Assembly: GCF_030009775.1 (NCBI RefSeq)
Contig: NZ_JASCTH010000002.1
Coordinates: 248,001-312,000, forward strand
Length of the DNA: 64,000 nt
Direction: 5' to 3'
From: Actinoplanes sandaracinus
GTDB lineage: Bacteria; Actinomycetota; Actinomycetes; Mycobacteriales; Micromonosporaceae
Positions 19,142 through 28,287 of the stretch are shown in pieces (positions within the stretch are counted from its first letter, which is position 1; each line of letters begins with the position of its first letter). The notes under the pieces were generated by a model. That model did not search any database and was not told where the DNA came from. It saw nothing but the letters and a program-made list of their open reading frames with translations. The translations under genes and the position numbers were made by a program.

Positions 19142-20782
19142 ATGACTGAAGACCGGCCGACCACGGCTCCGGACCGGCCCTCGTGGCGACACCGTTGGCG
19201 AACCGTGGCTGACATGTCCGGCCGGGTGTTCCGGCACCGGTGGACCCGCCGCATCCGGGTGGCCACCGCCGTCGGGTTGACCGGCGTCGCCGGCGCGCTG
19301 ATCGGGGTGATGCTCTTCGCCCGCGCCGACCTCAACGTCGGACCGTTCGGCGCGGAGATGTCCGTGACACCGTCCGTGCACGGCGGCACCGAGATCAACA
19401 TCCCGCCGCTCGGGTCACTGCACCTCGACAGTCACCGCGGCCCGGTCCATCTGCGGGTCGCCCTCGGCTCCCTGGACCAGAGCCGCACCGAGGCGCTGAT
19501 CGACAACCCGGCGGCGATCAGCTCGGCCGGTGACCGGGCCCTCGACGAGGTGGCCGCCGCCGTGGCGCGGCTCGGCCTGCGGACCCTCGGCCTGGCCGTT
19601 CTCGGCGGCCTCATCCTGTCCGCCCTGACCTTCCGCAATGTGCGACGGACCGCGGCGGCCGGCGTGACCGCGCTGGTGGTCACCGGCGGCAGTCTGGGCC
19701 TGGCCGCCGGCACCCTCCGGCCCGACTCGATCAGCGAGCCGCGCTACGAGGGCCTGCTGGTCAACGCGCCCGCGGTGGTCGGTGACGCGCGGCGGATCGC
19801 CGACAACTACGGGCGATACTCCGACCAGTTGCAGACCATCCTCGGCAACGTCAGCCGCGTCTACTCGACCATCTCGGCGCTGCCCGTCTATGAGCCCGCC
19901 GGCAACACCACCCGCCTGCTGCACGTCTCCGACCTGCACCTCAACCCCTCGTCCTGGGGCCTGATCCGGACCGTGGTGGAAACCTTCGAGATCGACGCGG
20001 TCATCGACACCGGCGACATCGTCGACTGGGGCAGCAGCGCCGAAACCGGATACGTCGCGTCCATCCCGTCGATCCAGGTGCCTTACATCTACGTCCGCGG
20101 CAACCACGACTCGGCCGCCATCCAGGCCGCGGTCGCCGCCCAGAGCAACGCGATCGTGCTCGACGACGGGCTCACCGAGATCGAGGGCCTCACCATCGCC
20201 GGCATCGGCGACCCCCAGTTCACCCCCGACAAGAGCGAGACCAACGAGGCCGGCGACGACTCCGGCCCCGAACTGCTGACCGCGGCCGGCAAGCGGCTGT
20301 CCCAGACGATCCGGCAGTCCGGCAAAACGGTGGACATCGCCCTGGTCCACGACCCGGCCATGGCGCAGCCGCTCTCCGGCCTGGTCCCGCTGGTCCTCGC
20401 CGGCCACCAGCACAACCGCTCGGTGACCATGCTCCCGCCGCCGGCCGCCCCGGCCCCCGACCCGTCGGCCCCCGGCTCCTCCGCGGCGCCCTCCCCCGCC
20501 CCGTCGCCGTCGGCGGCCGCGCTGCCCACCCTCCCCACACGTCTCATGGTCGAGGGCTCCACCGGCGGCGCCGGCCTGCGCGGCCTGGAGAACGAGGAAG
20601 AGGCCACCCCGCTGAGCCTGTCGGTGCTCTACTTCGACGAGAACAGAGAGCTCAAGGCGTACGACGACATCCAGCTCGGCGGCACCGGCGAGTCCACGGT
20701 GGAGATGCAGCGCAACGTGATCGGCCTCGAACCTGACGCCACTCCTACTCCGTCGGCGCCGGCCCGCCAGCCCACAGGCTGA
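19142..20782 (+). CDS. Membrane-anchored metallophosphoesterase
   Basis: 546 residues. A basic cytoplasmic N-terminus of about 40 residues leads to helix 1 (VATAVGLTGVAGALIGVMLF), an extracytoplasmic stretch, and two further helices near residues 140-190. The calcineurin-like phosphoesterase domain then shows all metal motifs: VSDLHLN, DTGDIVDWG, RGNHDS, VHDPAM and AGHQHNR. A Pro/Ser/Ala linker of about 35 residues interrupts the domain after GHQH. The orientation places the catalytic domain outside or at the membrane face; its substrate is unknown. GGTGAGG precedes the ATG. It follows the sugar dehydrogenase by 48 nt and may share its transcript. Confidence 0.87.
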   Translation: MTEDRPTTAPDRPSWRHRWRTVADMSGRVFRHRWTRRIRVATAVGLTGVAGALIGVMLFARADLNVGPFGAEMSVTPSVHGGTEINIPPLGSLHLDSHRGPVHLRVALGSLDQSRTEALIDNPAAISSAGDRALDEVAAAVARLGLRTLGLAVLGGLILSALTFRNVRRTAAAGVTALVVTGGSLGLAAGTLRPDSISEPRYEGLLVNAPAVVGDARRIADNYGRYSDQLQTILGNVSRVYSTISALPVYEPAGNTTRLLHVSDLHLNPSSWGLIRTVVETFEIDAVIDTGDIVDWGSSAETGYVASIPSIQVPYIYVRGNHDSAAIQAAVAAQSNAIVLDDGLTEIEGLTIAGIGDPQFTPDKSETNEAGDDSGPELLTAAGKRLSQTIRQSGKTVDIALVHDPAMAQPLSGLVPLVLAGHQHNRSVTMLPPPAAPAPDPSAPGSSAAPSPAPSPSAAALPTLPTRLMVEGSTGGAGLRGLENEEEATPLSLSVLYFDENRELKAYDDIQLGGTGESTVEMQRNVIGLEPDATPTPSAPARQPTG

Positions 20783-21090
20783 CCCGGCGTTTTCTCACAT
20801 CACGTTCTCTCACCACACCAACCGGCGACACTTACCCACCCGCTACACCTGCCCCGGGCCCTGCCTCTGGCGGCCCTGTCCCTGGCTGCCCGGCCCCCGA
20901 AAAGCCAATCGGCCCGGCTTGCGGCCTTTGATGTTGTGCCTAAGCACAGCCACAAGGTCACAAGATCGGCGGTTATGGGTGGTGAGGGAGGGAGGAGGGC
21001 GCCTGAGGACTGAAGGGCTGGACTGAAGGGCTGGGCTGAAGGGCTGGGCTGAAGGGCTGGGAGCTGGAGCCGCGAGCTGAGGGGCTGGGG
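20783..21090. other. Intergenic region without a gene
   Basis: Spacer between convergent genes. From about 21008 it contains four or five 13-bp units (TGAAGGGCTGGGC) that grade into the 14-bp minisatellite. A weak TGTGC/GCACA hairpin lies near 20935-20950. Confidence 0.6.
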
Positions 21091-21356
21091 CCGAAGGGCT
21101 GGGGCCGAAGGGCTGGGGCCGAAGGGCTGGGGCCGAAGGGCTGGGGCCGAAGGGCTGGGGCCGAAGGGCTGGGGCCGAAGGGCTGGGGCCGAAGGGCTGG
21201 GGCCGAAGGGCTGGGGCCGAAGGGCTGGGGCCGAAGGGCTGGGGCCGAAGGGCTGGGGCCGAAGGGCTGGGGCCGAAGGGCTGGGGCCGAAGGGCTGGGG
21301 CCGAAGGGCTGGGGCCGAAGGGCTGGGGCCGAAGGGCTGGGGCCGAAGGGCTGGCA
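21091..21356. repeat. 14-bp G-rich minisatellite, 19 copies
   Basis: CCGAAGGGCTGGGG is repeated head to tail 19 times over 266 bp. Eighteen copies are perfect; the last ends in CA. On the + strand every unit contributes one GGG and one GGGG run separated by 2-5 nt, so the whole tract fits the G-quadruplex pattern. It lies 12 bp beyond the stop of the leftward gene at 21369. Confidence 0.97.
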
Positions 21357-21368
21357 GCTGGAGGGGTG

Positions 21369-22955
21369 TTAGGTGATCTTGTCTAGGTCGAGGGTGAGGG
21401 TGCCGGTGTCGAGACCCTCGGGGTCGATCTCGATCGTGTAAGTGCCGGCTGAGGAACTGAAGCCCAGCGTCGCGGCGGGTTTCTCACGGGTGAGGGTCGC
21501 GTCGACGACCTCGAGACCGGCGGGGGTGCGGACACGGATTCGGGTCTCCTCCGTGGCGGTGAGGGTGTCGCGGCGGGCGGTCAGGAGGAACTGTTCGGAT
21601 TCGGCGGCGCGGAAGGTGACGTACGCGCGCTCGCCGGCACGGGCCAGGGTGATCCGGGTGGCTTGGCCGGCGGTCAGGGTGGTGGTGACGGCTCCGACCA
21701 ACTGGACCGTGAGAGTACCGGTGCCGGCCGTGTCCGGGTCGACTTCGAGGGTATGCCGGCCGGTCGCGGTGACGTCGAAGTCCAGGGTGCGGTAGTCGGC
21801 CTCGTAACCGACCGCGCCGGCCATGGACATCTCGCCGGACGGGTCGCGGATCTCCAGATGCGTGTATTCGTCCTTGGAGAGGCTGCCGCGGCGGGCCACC
21901 AGGGTGAGCTGCTGCCCGGCAGTGGCAGGGAAGGCCAGGAAGGCGCGTTCACCGGGCTCGACGATGGTGATCTTCTGGGCTGGTCCGCCGATGGAGAGGG
22001 TGCCCGATGTCGTTCCGGCGAGGCTCAGCAAAAGGGTGCCGCGGTCCTTCGCCCGGGGTTTCACCTCGACGGTGTAGGCGCCGGCCGTAACGGCGGTGAA
22101 GTCGACGCTTACATCGGACCAGGTGGTGAGCAGGGTGCCCTCGGCCACCAGGGCGCCGTTGCGCCGGACCACCAGGTCGGTGTTGTCTGCGGCGGTGAGG
22201 GTCTTGCGCTGGGCCAGAACGGTCAGGCGCTGGCCGGCGGTGGCGCGGAACCCCGCCGCACCCGAGCCGGGGAAGGTGAGCAGGACGCCGGGGCCGCCGA
22301 CGGTGAGTGGATCGCCGACCGCCCTCACCGCAGCGGATGTCATGGCAGCGCCCGCGGTTTCGGTGCTGCCCGACCTGTCGGCTTTTCCCGCAGTGCCCCG
22401 CATGCCAGTAAGCCCGGCGACAGCCCGTGATCCACGTGAACCCGCAACAACCCGGGATCCACCGAATCCCGCAACAACCCGCGATCCACCAGACCCCGCG
22501 ATGAGCCGTGATCCACGACGCTCCGCCACAAGCCGCGATCCGCCAAAGCCCGATCCCGCAGTGGCCCGAGCTTCTGCAGATCTTGCAACGGCCCGCTTTC
22601 GCTTTGGTCCGGTAGTGGCTCGCGTTCCAGCGAATCCCGTAACCGCGCGCATCCCGTTTGGCCCGGCAGCGGCTCGCGTTCCAGCAGATCTCGCAACAGT
22701 CACCGATTTCGCGGGTCCTGCAACGACCGCCAATGCAGCAATCCCCGCAGCGACCGGCGATTCCGCAGCCCTCGCAGCCGCGGGCGAAGCGGCGACATCC
22801 GCAGCAGGCGGCGTCCCACCGATCCCTGCAACAAGCGGTATCTCGGCAACTCTCGCACCAGCTGACGTTGCGGCCACGAGGGCGAGGGTTGCCGTCAGTG
22901 CGACGGTGGCCCACCGCGAGTTCGTGCGGACTACTGCCGAGGAGTGCCCTGCCAT
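21369..22955 (-). CDS. Secreted protein with low-complexity stalk and about three beta-type repeats
   Basis: 528 residues; no named family. The N-terminus looks like a signal peptide (RWATVALTATLALVAATSAGA). Residues about 40-200 are Ala/Gly/Arg/Ser rich, with short repeats of the form GGSRVVAG and GTRA, encoded by repetitive DNA at about 22400-22640. From about residue 210, three diverged units of about 100 residues follow, each with AGERAYVTF-like, GxYTVEVDP-like and GTLTLxL-like stretches, ending in LDLDKIT. This resembles the carbohydrate-binding-like beta repeats of actinomycete cell-surface proteins, but that is only an impression. Probably exported; role unknown. The 14-bp minisatellite starts directly downstream. 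Confidence 0.7.
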   Translation of the reverse strand: MAGHSSAVVRTNSRWATVALTATLALVAATSAGARVAEIPLVAGIGGTPPAADVAASPAAARAAESPVAAGIAALAVVAGPAKSVTVARSAGTRAAAGPNGMRAVTGFAGTRATTGPKRKRAVARSAEARATAGSGFGGSRLVAERRGSRLIAGSGGSRVVAGFGGSRVVAGSRGSRAVAGLTGMRGTAGKADRSGSTETAGAAMTSAAVRAVGDPLTVGGPGVLLTFPGSGAAGFRATAGQRLTVLAQRKTLTAADNTDLVVRRNGALVAEGTLLTTWSDVSVDFTAVTAGAYTVEVKPRAKDRGTLLLSLAGTTSGTLSIGGPAQKITIVEPGERAFLAFPATAGQQLTLVARRGSLSKDEYTHLEIRDPSGEMSMAGAVGYEADYRTLDFDVTATGRHTLEVDPDTAGTGTLTVQLVGAVTTTLTAGQATRITLARAGERAYVTFRAAESEQFLLTARRDTLTATEETRIRVRTPAGLEVVDATLTREKPAATLGFSSSAGTYTIEIDPEGLDTGTLTLDLDKIT

Positions 22956-23352
22956 CGTGGCAGGCTATGCCTCTTCAGACATGAAACTCCCGATAAGGCC
23001 GCAAATTCGCCCACCTAGAGCGTACGGAATGTACATCCTCGATCGAATTCTTCTCCGATCGAGGATGGACAGTTCGGGTCCTGTGGCCCTCCCGCCGCGT
23101 GAGTGGGAACGGGAGACGCCGCTCTGTTACGCCGCCCAGACGCCTGCTTTGACGGAATCAGACTGAAGGCGACCGGCACGGACAAGCGTGTGACGGCCCG
23201 GCCCACCCAACCGGTTACAGCGCAAGCGACAACCAGGCGCAGGCGGCAACCCCGCACAGGCCGCAACCGGGCACGGGTGACGAGCCGGCACGCGCGCAGG
23301 TGGCGGGACGACGGGACTACAGGCCCGCCGGGACGACGACGCCCGAAACGAC
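22956..23352. other. Intergenic region without a gene
   Basis: Upstream region of the secreted repeat protein and downstream of gatB. It holds a perfect 12-bp inverted repeat (listed separately). I see nothing else. Confidence 0.6.
23034..23067. promoter_or_regulatory. Perfect 12-bp inverted repeat upstream of the secreted protein gene
   Basis: CATCCTCGATCG at 23034-23045 and its exact complement at 23056-23067, with a 10-nt AT-rich spacer, about 80 bp upstream of the start at 22955. No T-run follows on either strand, so an operator is more likely than a terminator. Confidence 0.5.
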
Positions 23353-23386
23353 GACGCCCGGGACCGTGAGCACGGGACCGGGCGTC
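23353..23386 (-). terminator. Hairpin terminator after gatB
   Basis: GACGCCCGG pairs with CCGGGCGTC, and inside it CCGTG pairs with CACGG, giving a long stem 21 nt past the gatB stop. No T-run. Confidence 0.6.
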
Positions 23387-23406
23387 ATGCGTACCCCCGC
23401 GGCGGT

Positions 23407-24906
23407 TTAGGCGGCGCCGAGCCGGGCGAGGATGAGGTCGCGGACGGACTTGGCGTCGGCCTGGCCTCGCGTGGTCTTCATGACCGCGCCCACCAGGGCG
23501 CCCGCCGCCGCGACCTTGCCGTCGCGGATCTTGGCGGCGATGTCGGGGTTGGCGGCGATGGCCTCGTCGACGGCGGCGGTGAGCGCGCCGGTGTCGTTGA
23601 CCACCTCAAGCCCGCGGGCGGCCATCACCTCGACCGGGTCGCCCTCGCCGGCGACGACGCCTTCCAGGACGGCACGGGCCAGCTTGTCGTTGAGCTTGCC
23701 CTCGTCGACCAGTTTCTGCAGGCCGGCGACCTGGGCGGGGGTGGCGCCGACGGCGGACAGCTCGACGTCGAGCTCGTTGGCGCGGCGGGCCAGCTCGCCC
23801 ATCCACCACTTGCGGGCGCCGGCCGGGGACGCGCCCGCGGCGATGGTCTCCTCGATCAGCTCGACCGCGCCGGCGTTGGCCACCGACTGCATGTCGACCG
23901 CGGAGATGCCCCACTCCTCGCGGAGGCGGGCCCGCTTGATGCTGGGCTTCTCCGGCAGCGAGGCGCGAAGGGTTTCGACCCAGGCCGGGTCGGGCGCGAT
24001 CGGCACCAGGTCGGGCTCGGGGAAGTAGCGGTAGTCGGTGGCGGTCTCCTTGGAGCGGCCCGGCCGGGTGTCACCGGTGGTCTCCTGGAAGTGCCGGGTC
24101 TCCTGGAAGATCCGGGTGCCGCCGTCGAGGAGGCCGGCCTGGCGGATGATCTCGGAGCGGACGGCACGCTCGACAGAGCGGAGGGAGTTGACGTTCTTCG
24201 TCTCGGTGCGGGTGCCCCACTCCTCGCCGGGCAGGTTCAGCGAGGTGTTGACGTCGCAGCGCAGCGAACCCTGCTCCATGCGGACGTCGGAGACGCCGAG
24301 GGAGCGGATGATGTCGCGCAGCTCGGCGACGTAGGCCTTGGCGATCTCGGGGGCGAGCGCGCCGAGGCCGGGAACCGGCTTGGTGACGATCTCGACCAGC
24401 GGGATGCCGGCCCGGTTGTAGTCGACCAGCGACTCGGTGGCGCCGTGGATGCGGCCGGTGGCCCCGCCGACGTGCAGGGTCTTGCCGGTGTCCTCCTCGA
24501 GGTGCACCCGCTCGATGCCGATCCGGTAGGACTTGCCGTCCACCTCGACGTCGACGTAGCCGTCGGTGCAGAGGGGTTCGTCGTACTGTGAGGTCTGGAA
24601 GTTCTTCGGCATGTCCGGGTAGAAGTAGTTCTTCCGGGCCATCCGGCACCACTCGGCGATGTCGCAGTTCAGCGCGAGGCCGATGCGGATGGTGGCTTCG
24701 ATGCCGGCCCGGTTGGCCACCGGCAGCGCACCCGGCAGCGCGAGGCACACCGGGCAGACCTGCGTGTTTGGCTCGGCGCCGAACTCGGTCTTGCAGCCGC
24801 AGAACATCTTGGTCTGGGTGCCCAGCTCGACGTGCGTCTCCAGGCCGATCACCGGCTCGTAACGGCTGGTGGCGTCGTCGTAGGACGGCAGCGCGATGGT
24901 CGTCAT
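23407..24906 (-). CDS. gatB: Asp/Glu-tRNA amidotransferase subunit B
   Basis: tRNA-binding and kinase subunit of GatCAB, which converts misacylated Glu-tRNA(Gln), and in many bacteria Asp-tRNA(Asn), to the correct amide. 499 residues. The cradle domain is recognisable from [21 protein letters not shown] (first 20: [20 protein letters not shown]), the zinc-type cysteines CGC and [30 protein letters not shown] and [14 protein letters not shown] motifs. The C-terminal helical plus YqeY-like tail ends in [20 protein letters not shown]. It is separated from gatA and gatC by an oppositely oriented peptidase gene, so GatB is transcribed apart from its partners. Confidence 0.96.
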   Translation of the reverse strand: MTTIALPSYDDATSRYEPVIGLETHVELGTQTKMFCGCKTEFGAEPNTQVCPVCLALPGALPVANRAGIEATIRIGLALNCDIAEWCRMARKNYFYPDMPKNFQTSQYDEPLCTDGYVDVEVDGKSYRIGIERVHLEEDTGKTLHVGGATGRIHGATESLVDYNRAGIPLVEIVTKPVPGLGALAPEIAKAYVAELRDIIRSLGVSDVRMEQGSLRCDVNTSLNLPGEEWGTRTETKNVNSLRSVERAVRSEIIRQAGLLDGGTRIFQETRHFQETTGDTRPGRSKETATDYRYFPEPDLVPIAPDPAWVETLRASLPEKPSIKRARLREEWGISAVDMQSVANAGAVELIEETIAAGASPAGARKWWMGELARRANELDVELSAVGATPAQVAGLQKLVDEGKLNDKLARAVLEGVVAGEGDPVEVMAARGLEVVNDTGALTAAVDEAIAANPDIAAKIRDGKVAAAGALVGAVMKTTRGQADAKSVRDLILARLGAA

Positions 24907-25029
24907 GTGAGTGCGGCTCCGGCTCAGAGACTTCGTTGCGGACAGAGACCAAGCCTAGTCGCCCGGTCTGACAGAACGACGCCGGGTTTGCGCCCCCGAG
25001 AAGATCTATGTTCGAGGTACCGTCCGCGC

Positions 25030-26475
25030 ATGCGCCACACCCTCGCCGTCGTCGCCCTCGCCGCGACGGTTCTCACCACCGCATGCACCGCCGAGGACAC
25101 ACCCACACCCGCACCGTCGGGCTCCATCGGCCCCGTGGTGCCCGCGATCGATTTCGCCACCTGGGCGGCCGGCCGTTCCACGCCCGTGGCCGACCCGCTC
25201 TACCCGGAGAAGGGCAACGCCGGCCTGGACGTCCTGCACTATCAGCTCGACCTGGACTGGCAGCCCACCACCAAGATCCTCACCGGTGTCGCCACGCTGC
25301 GGATCCGGCCGGTGGCGAACGCGAACGAGATCAAGCTGGACTTCACCGGCCTCACCGTCGACCGTGTCACCGTCGACGACAAACAGGTCACCGGCACCGT
25401 CACCGCCGACAAGCTCATCGTGCCCGCCGCGGTCGCCGCCGAGCAGCCGGTGACGCTGACCGTCGCCTATCACGGCACGCCCAAGCAGGTGAAGATGCCG
25501 TCGCGCCGCGGTGACGCCTCCGAGGGCATCGGCATGCGCACCTCGAAGGACGGCGTCCTCTGGACCATGCAGGAGCCGTGGGGCGCGCTGACCTGGTACC
25601 CGGTCAACGAGCACCCGTCCGACGAGGCGCTCTACGACATGGCGGTGACCGTTCCGGAGGGCTGGACGGCGGCGGCCAGCGGCACACCCGGCAAGGTCGA
25701 GGGCAACACCTTTCACTACCAGAGCACAGACCCGGCCGCGGCGTACGTGACGACGCTGGCCGTCGACAGGTACAGCAAGGTGGAGCAGAAGGGCCCGCAC
25801 GGACTGCCGCTCACCTATTTCACGGTGCCGAAGGCCGACGACCGGTACCTCGGTGTCCTGAAGAAGTCGCCGCAGTTGCTGACCTGGTTGGAGGAACGGC
25901 TCGGGCCGTACCCGTACCCCAGCGCCGGTGCTTTGATGAACGGCTCGATCTCGGCCATGGAGACGTCTCAGATGCTCAGCATGGGCCGGGAGGCGTTCCG
26001 CGAGACGGATCTGAAGGAGTTCGAGGCGGTGCTCGTCCACGAGTACGCCCACCAGTGGTTCGGCAACGCGGTCACCCCGAGGACCTGGACCGACCTGTGG
26101 CTCAGCGAGGGCTTCGCCACCTACATCCAGTACGTGTACGAGCAGAAGCTGTACGACTTCGACGACGCCGCCCTGGAGGCCTCCCTGCGGGAGAACGACG
26201 CCGACCTGCGCAAGAGGGTGGGCCCGCCCGGCAAGCCGAAGGCCGGCACCTTCGCCGAGAGCAACGTCTACATCTGCCCGGCGGCCATGCTCAAGGAGCT
26301 GAACGACGCGCTCGGCGACGAGAAGTTCTTCGCACTGGCCCGGGCGTGGGCGGAGAAGAACCGCAACACCAACCAGGACCGGGCCGGTTTCATCGCGTTC
26401 GTGAACGCGGAGACCGGCAAGGACTTCACCAAGCTGATCGACACCTGGCTGGACTCACCGACGACACCGCAGTGA
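25030..26475 (+). CDS. M1-family zinc aminopeptidase, secreted lipoprotein
   Basis: 481 residues from ATG 25030. Signal peptide with lipobox TTACT (Cys 19), then an acidic/Pro linker and an aminopeptidase-N-like fold: N-terminal beta domain with LDVLHYQLDLDWQPTTKILTG, substrate loop SISAMETSQ in place of GAMEN, and zinc site HEYAHQWFGN with the distal glutamate in SEGFATYIQY. The C-terminal helical domain of classical M1 enzymes is missing, giving the short form usual for secreted actinomycete members. Probably trims peptides outside the membrane. The upstream in-frame ATG at 24832 lies inside gatB on the other strand and is not used. It separates gatB from gatA. Confidence 0.9.
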   Translation: MRHTLAVVALAATVLTTACTAEDTPTPAPSGSIGPVVPAIDFATWAAGRSTPVADPLYPEKGNAGLDVLHYQLDLDWQPTTKILTGVATLRIRPVANANEIKLDFTGLTVDRVTVDDKQVTGTVTADKLIVPAAVAAEQPVTLTVAYHGTPKQVKMPSRRGDASEGIGMRTSKDGVLWTMQEPWGALTWYPVNEHPSDEALYDMAVTVPEGWTAAASGTPGKVEGNTFHYQSTDPAAAYVTTLAVDRYSKVEQKGPHGLPLTYFTVPKADDRYLGVLKKSPQLLTWLEERLGPYPYPSAGALMNGSISAMETSQMLSMGREAFRETDLKEFEAVLVHEYAHQWFGNAVTPRTWTDLWLSEGFATYIQYVYEQKLYDFDDAALEASLRENDADLRKRVGPPGKPKAGTFAESNVYICPAAMLKELNDALGDEKFFALARAWAEKNRNTNQDRAGFIAFVNAETGKDFTKLIDTWLDSPTTPQ

Positions 26476-26504
26476 GAAGGGGCCCGCGAGCAGCGGGCCC
26501 CTTC
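26476..26504. terminator. Bidirectional hairpin terminator
   Basis: Perfect 12-bp stem GAAGGGGCCCGC / GCGGGCCCCTTC with a 5-nt loop, directly after the peptidase stop and 10 bp from the convergent gatA stop. It can serve both. Confidence 0.7.
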
Positions 26505-26513
26505 GTCAACGGA

Positions 26514-27977
26514 TCAGAGCGCCGGCGGGGTGAACGTGCCGACGGCGGACTCCAGCGCGGCGGCGACCCGGTACATGCGGTCGTCGGCCATCGTCGGGGC
26601 CATGATCTGGAAGCCGACCGGCAGGCCCTCGGCGAGACCGCACGGGACCGAGATGGCCGGGCCGCCGTACAGGTTCGTCGGGATGGTGAACAGGTCGGCG
26701 AGGTACATCTGGTACGGGTCGCTCGTCCGCGAGCCGAACGGGAACGCCACGAACGGGGTGGTCGGTGAGACCAGCACGTCGACCTGCTCGAACGCGGACT
26801 GGAAGTCCCGGGTGATCAGGGTCCGGACCTTCTGCGCCTGACCGTAGTACGCGTCGTAGTAACCCGACGAGAGGGCGTAGGTGCCGAGGATGATGCGCCG
26901 CTTGACCTCGGGGCCGAAACCCTCGTCCCGGGTCAGCGACATGACCTCCTCGAGCGAGCGGCTGCCGTCGTCGCCGCTGCGCAGGCCGTACCGGACGCCG
27001 TCGAAGCGGGCCAGGTTCGACGAGCACTCGCTGGGGGCGATCAGGTAGTAGGCCGGAAGCGCGTACTGGAAGTTCGGGCAGGACACCTCGACGACCTCGG
27101 CGCCCAGCTTGACCAGTGCCTCCAGCGACTCCCGGAACGCGGCTGCGACGCCGGGCTCGGAGCCGTCGCCGGCGAACTCCTTGACCAGGCCGAGCTTGAC
27201 GCCGGTCAGGTCACCGGTGGCACCCAGGCGGGCGGCGGCGACGACGTCGGGCACGGCCTGCTGGATCGAGGTCGAGTCGCGCGGGTCGTGGCCGGCGATC
27301 ACCGCGTGCAGCAGGGCGGTGTCCTCCACCGTCCGGCCACACGGGCCGGGTGTGTCCAGCGAGGACGAGAACGCGATCAGCCCGTACCGCGAGGTGCCGC
27401 CGTAGGTCGGCTTGGCGCCCACGGTGCCGGTGACCGCGCCCGGCTGCCGGATCGAGCCGCCGGTGTCGGTGCCGATCGCGAGCGGAGCCTCGTAGGCCGC
27501 CAGCGCCGCCGCCGAGCCACCACCCGAGCCGCCCGGGATGCGTCCCAGGTCCCAGGGGTTGTTCGTCGGGCCGTACGCGCTGTACTCCGTGGAGGAGCCC
27601 ATCGCGAACTCGTCCATGTTGGTCTTGCCGAGGATCGGCATGCCGGCGTTCTTGAGACGCTCGACGATGGTGGCGTCGTACGGCGGCTTCCAGCCCTCGA
27701 GGATCTTCGAGGCGGCGGTCGTCGGGATGCCCTTGGTGGTCAGCACGTCCTTGACGGCGATCGGCACCCCGGCCAGCGGCCCGGTGATCTCGCCGTCGTC
27801 GACGCGTTTGGCGGCGGCGAGCGCGCCCTCGCGGTCGACGTGGAGGAACGCGTGCACCCGCTCGTCGACGGCGGCGATGCGGTCGAGGTGCGCGGTGGCC
27901 ACCTCGACGGCCGAGACCTCCCGCTTCGCGATGCGCGAAGCCAGGTCGGCGGCGGAGAGCCTGGTCAGGTCACTCAC
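26514..27977 (-). CDS. gatA: Asp/Glu-tRNA amidotransferase subunit A
   Basis: Glutaminase subunit of GatCAB, an amidase-signature enzyme that releases ammonia from glutamine. 487 residues. Ser-cis-Ser-Lys triad motifs: [15 protein letters not shown] (Lys), [14 protein letters not shown] (cis-Ser) and [11 protein letters not shown] (nucleophile Ser). Start is GTG 27975-27977 with GAGGAGG upstream, inside the last codons of gatC and one base after its stop, indicating coupling. Confidence 0.96.
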   Translation of the reverse strand: MSDLTRLSAADLASRIAKREVSAVEVATAHLDRIAAVDERVHAFLHVDREGALAAAKRVDDGEITGPLAGVPIAVKDVLTTKGIPTTAASKILEGWKPPYDATIVERLKNAGMPILGKTNMDEFAMGSSTEYSAYGPTNNPWDLGRIPGGSGGGSAAALAAYEAPLAIGTDTGGSIRQPGAVTGTVGAKPTYGGTSRYGLIAFSSSLDTPGPCGRTVEDTALLHAVIAGHDPRDSTSIQQAVPDVVAAARLGATGDLTGVKLGLVKEFAGDGSEPGVAAAFRESLEALVKLGAEVVEVSCPNFQYALPAYYLIAPSECSSNLARFDGVRYGLRSGDDGSRSLEEVMSLTRDEGFGPEVKRRIILGTYALSSGYYDAYYGQAQKVRTLITRDFQSAFEQVDVLVSPTTPFVAFPFGSRTSDPYQMYLADLFTIPTNLYGGPAISVPCGLAEGLPVGFQIMAPTMADDRMYRVAAALESAVGTFTPPAL

Positions 27978-27978
27978 T

Positions 27979-28278
27979 TCAGGCCTCCTCGTCCAGGATG
28001 CGCGGCACCCGGAACCGGCCCTCGTACGCGTCGGGGGCGCCGGAGAGCGCCTCGTCCTGCGTCAGGCTCGGCGTGGGCACGTCGTCGCGGTACACGTTGG
28101 TCAGCGGAACCGAGTGCGAGGTCGGCGGGATGTCCTCCGCGGCCACCTCACCGACCCGGGCGACCGACTGCAGGATCACGTCGAGCTGACCCGCGAATCG
28201 ATCCAGTTCCTCCTCGGTCACGGCGAGCCGCGACAGGCGCGCCAGGTGCGCTACCTCTTCGCGGGAGATGGCGGCCAT
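27979..28278 (-). CDS. gatC: Asp/Glu-tRNA amidotransferase subunit C
   Basis: Small bridging subunit that wraps GatA and holds the complex together. 99 residues, the normal size. Typical beginning [21 protein letters not shown] and ending [27 protein letters not shown] precedes the ATG. It starts 9 nt after the stop of a GGDEF-EAL gene, so it is probably read from the same transcript as that gene and gatA. Confidence 0.96.
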   Translation of the reverse strand: MAAISREEVAHLARLSRLAVTEEELDRFAGQLDVILQSVARVGEVAAEDIPPTSHSVPLTNVYRDDVPTPSLTQDEALSGAPDAYEGRFRVPRILDEEA

Positions 28279-28287
28279 CCTGCCCCC

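Noticed and set aside
17135..19381. 748-codon leftward frame opposite the PH-domain and sugar dehydrogenase genes
   Set aside because: Shadow frame; the rightward genes have signal peptide and family motifs, this one has none.
20930..20955. Possible small RNA or terminator near the TGTGC/GCACA hairpin
   Set aside because: Five-base stem only, no T-run, no promoter-like sequence I could place.
21091..21356. CRISPR array at the 14-bp repeats
   Set aside because: Units are head to tail with no variable spacers and no cas genes in the window.
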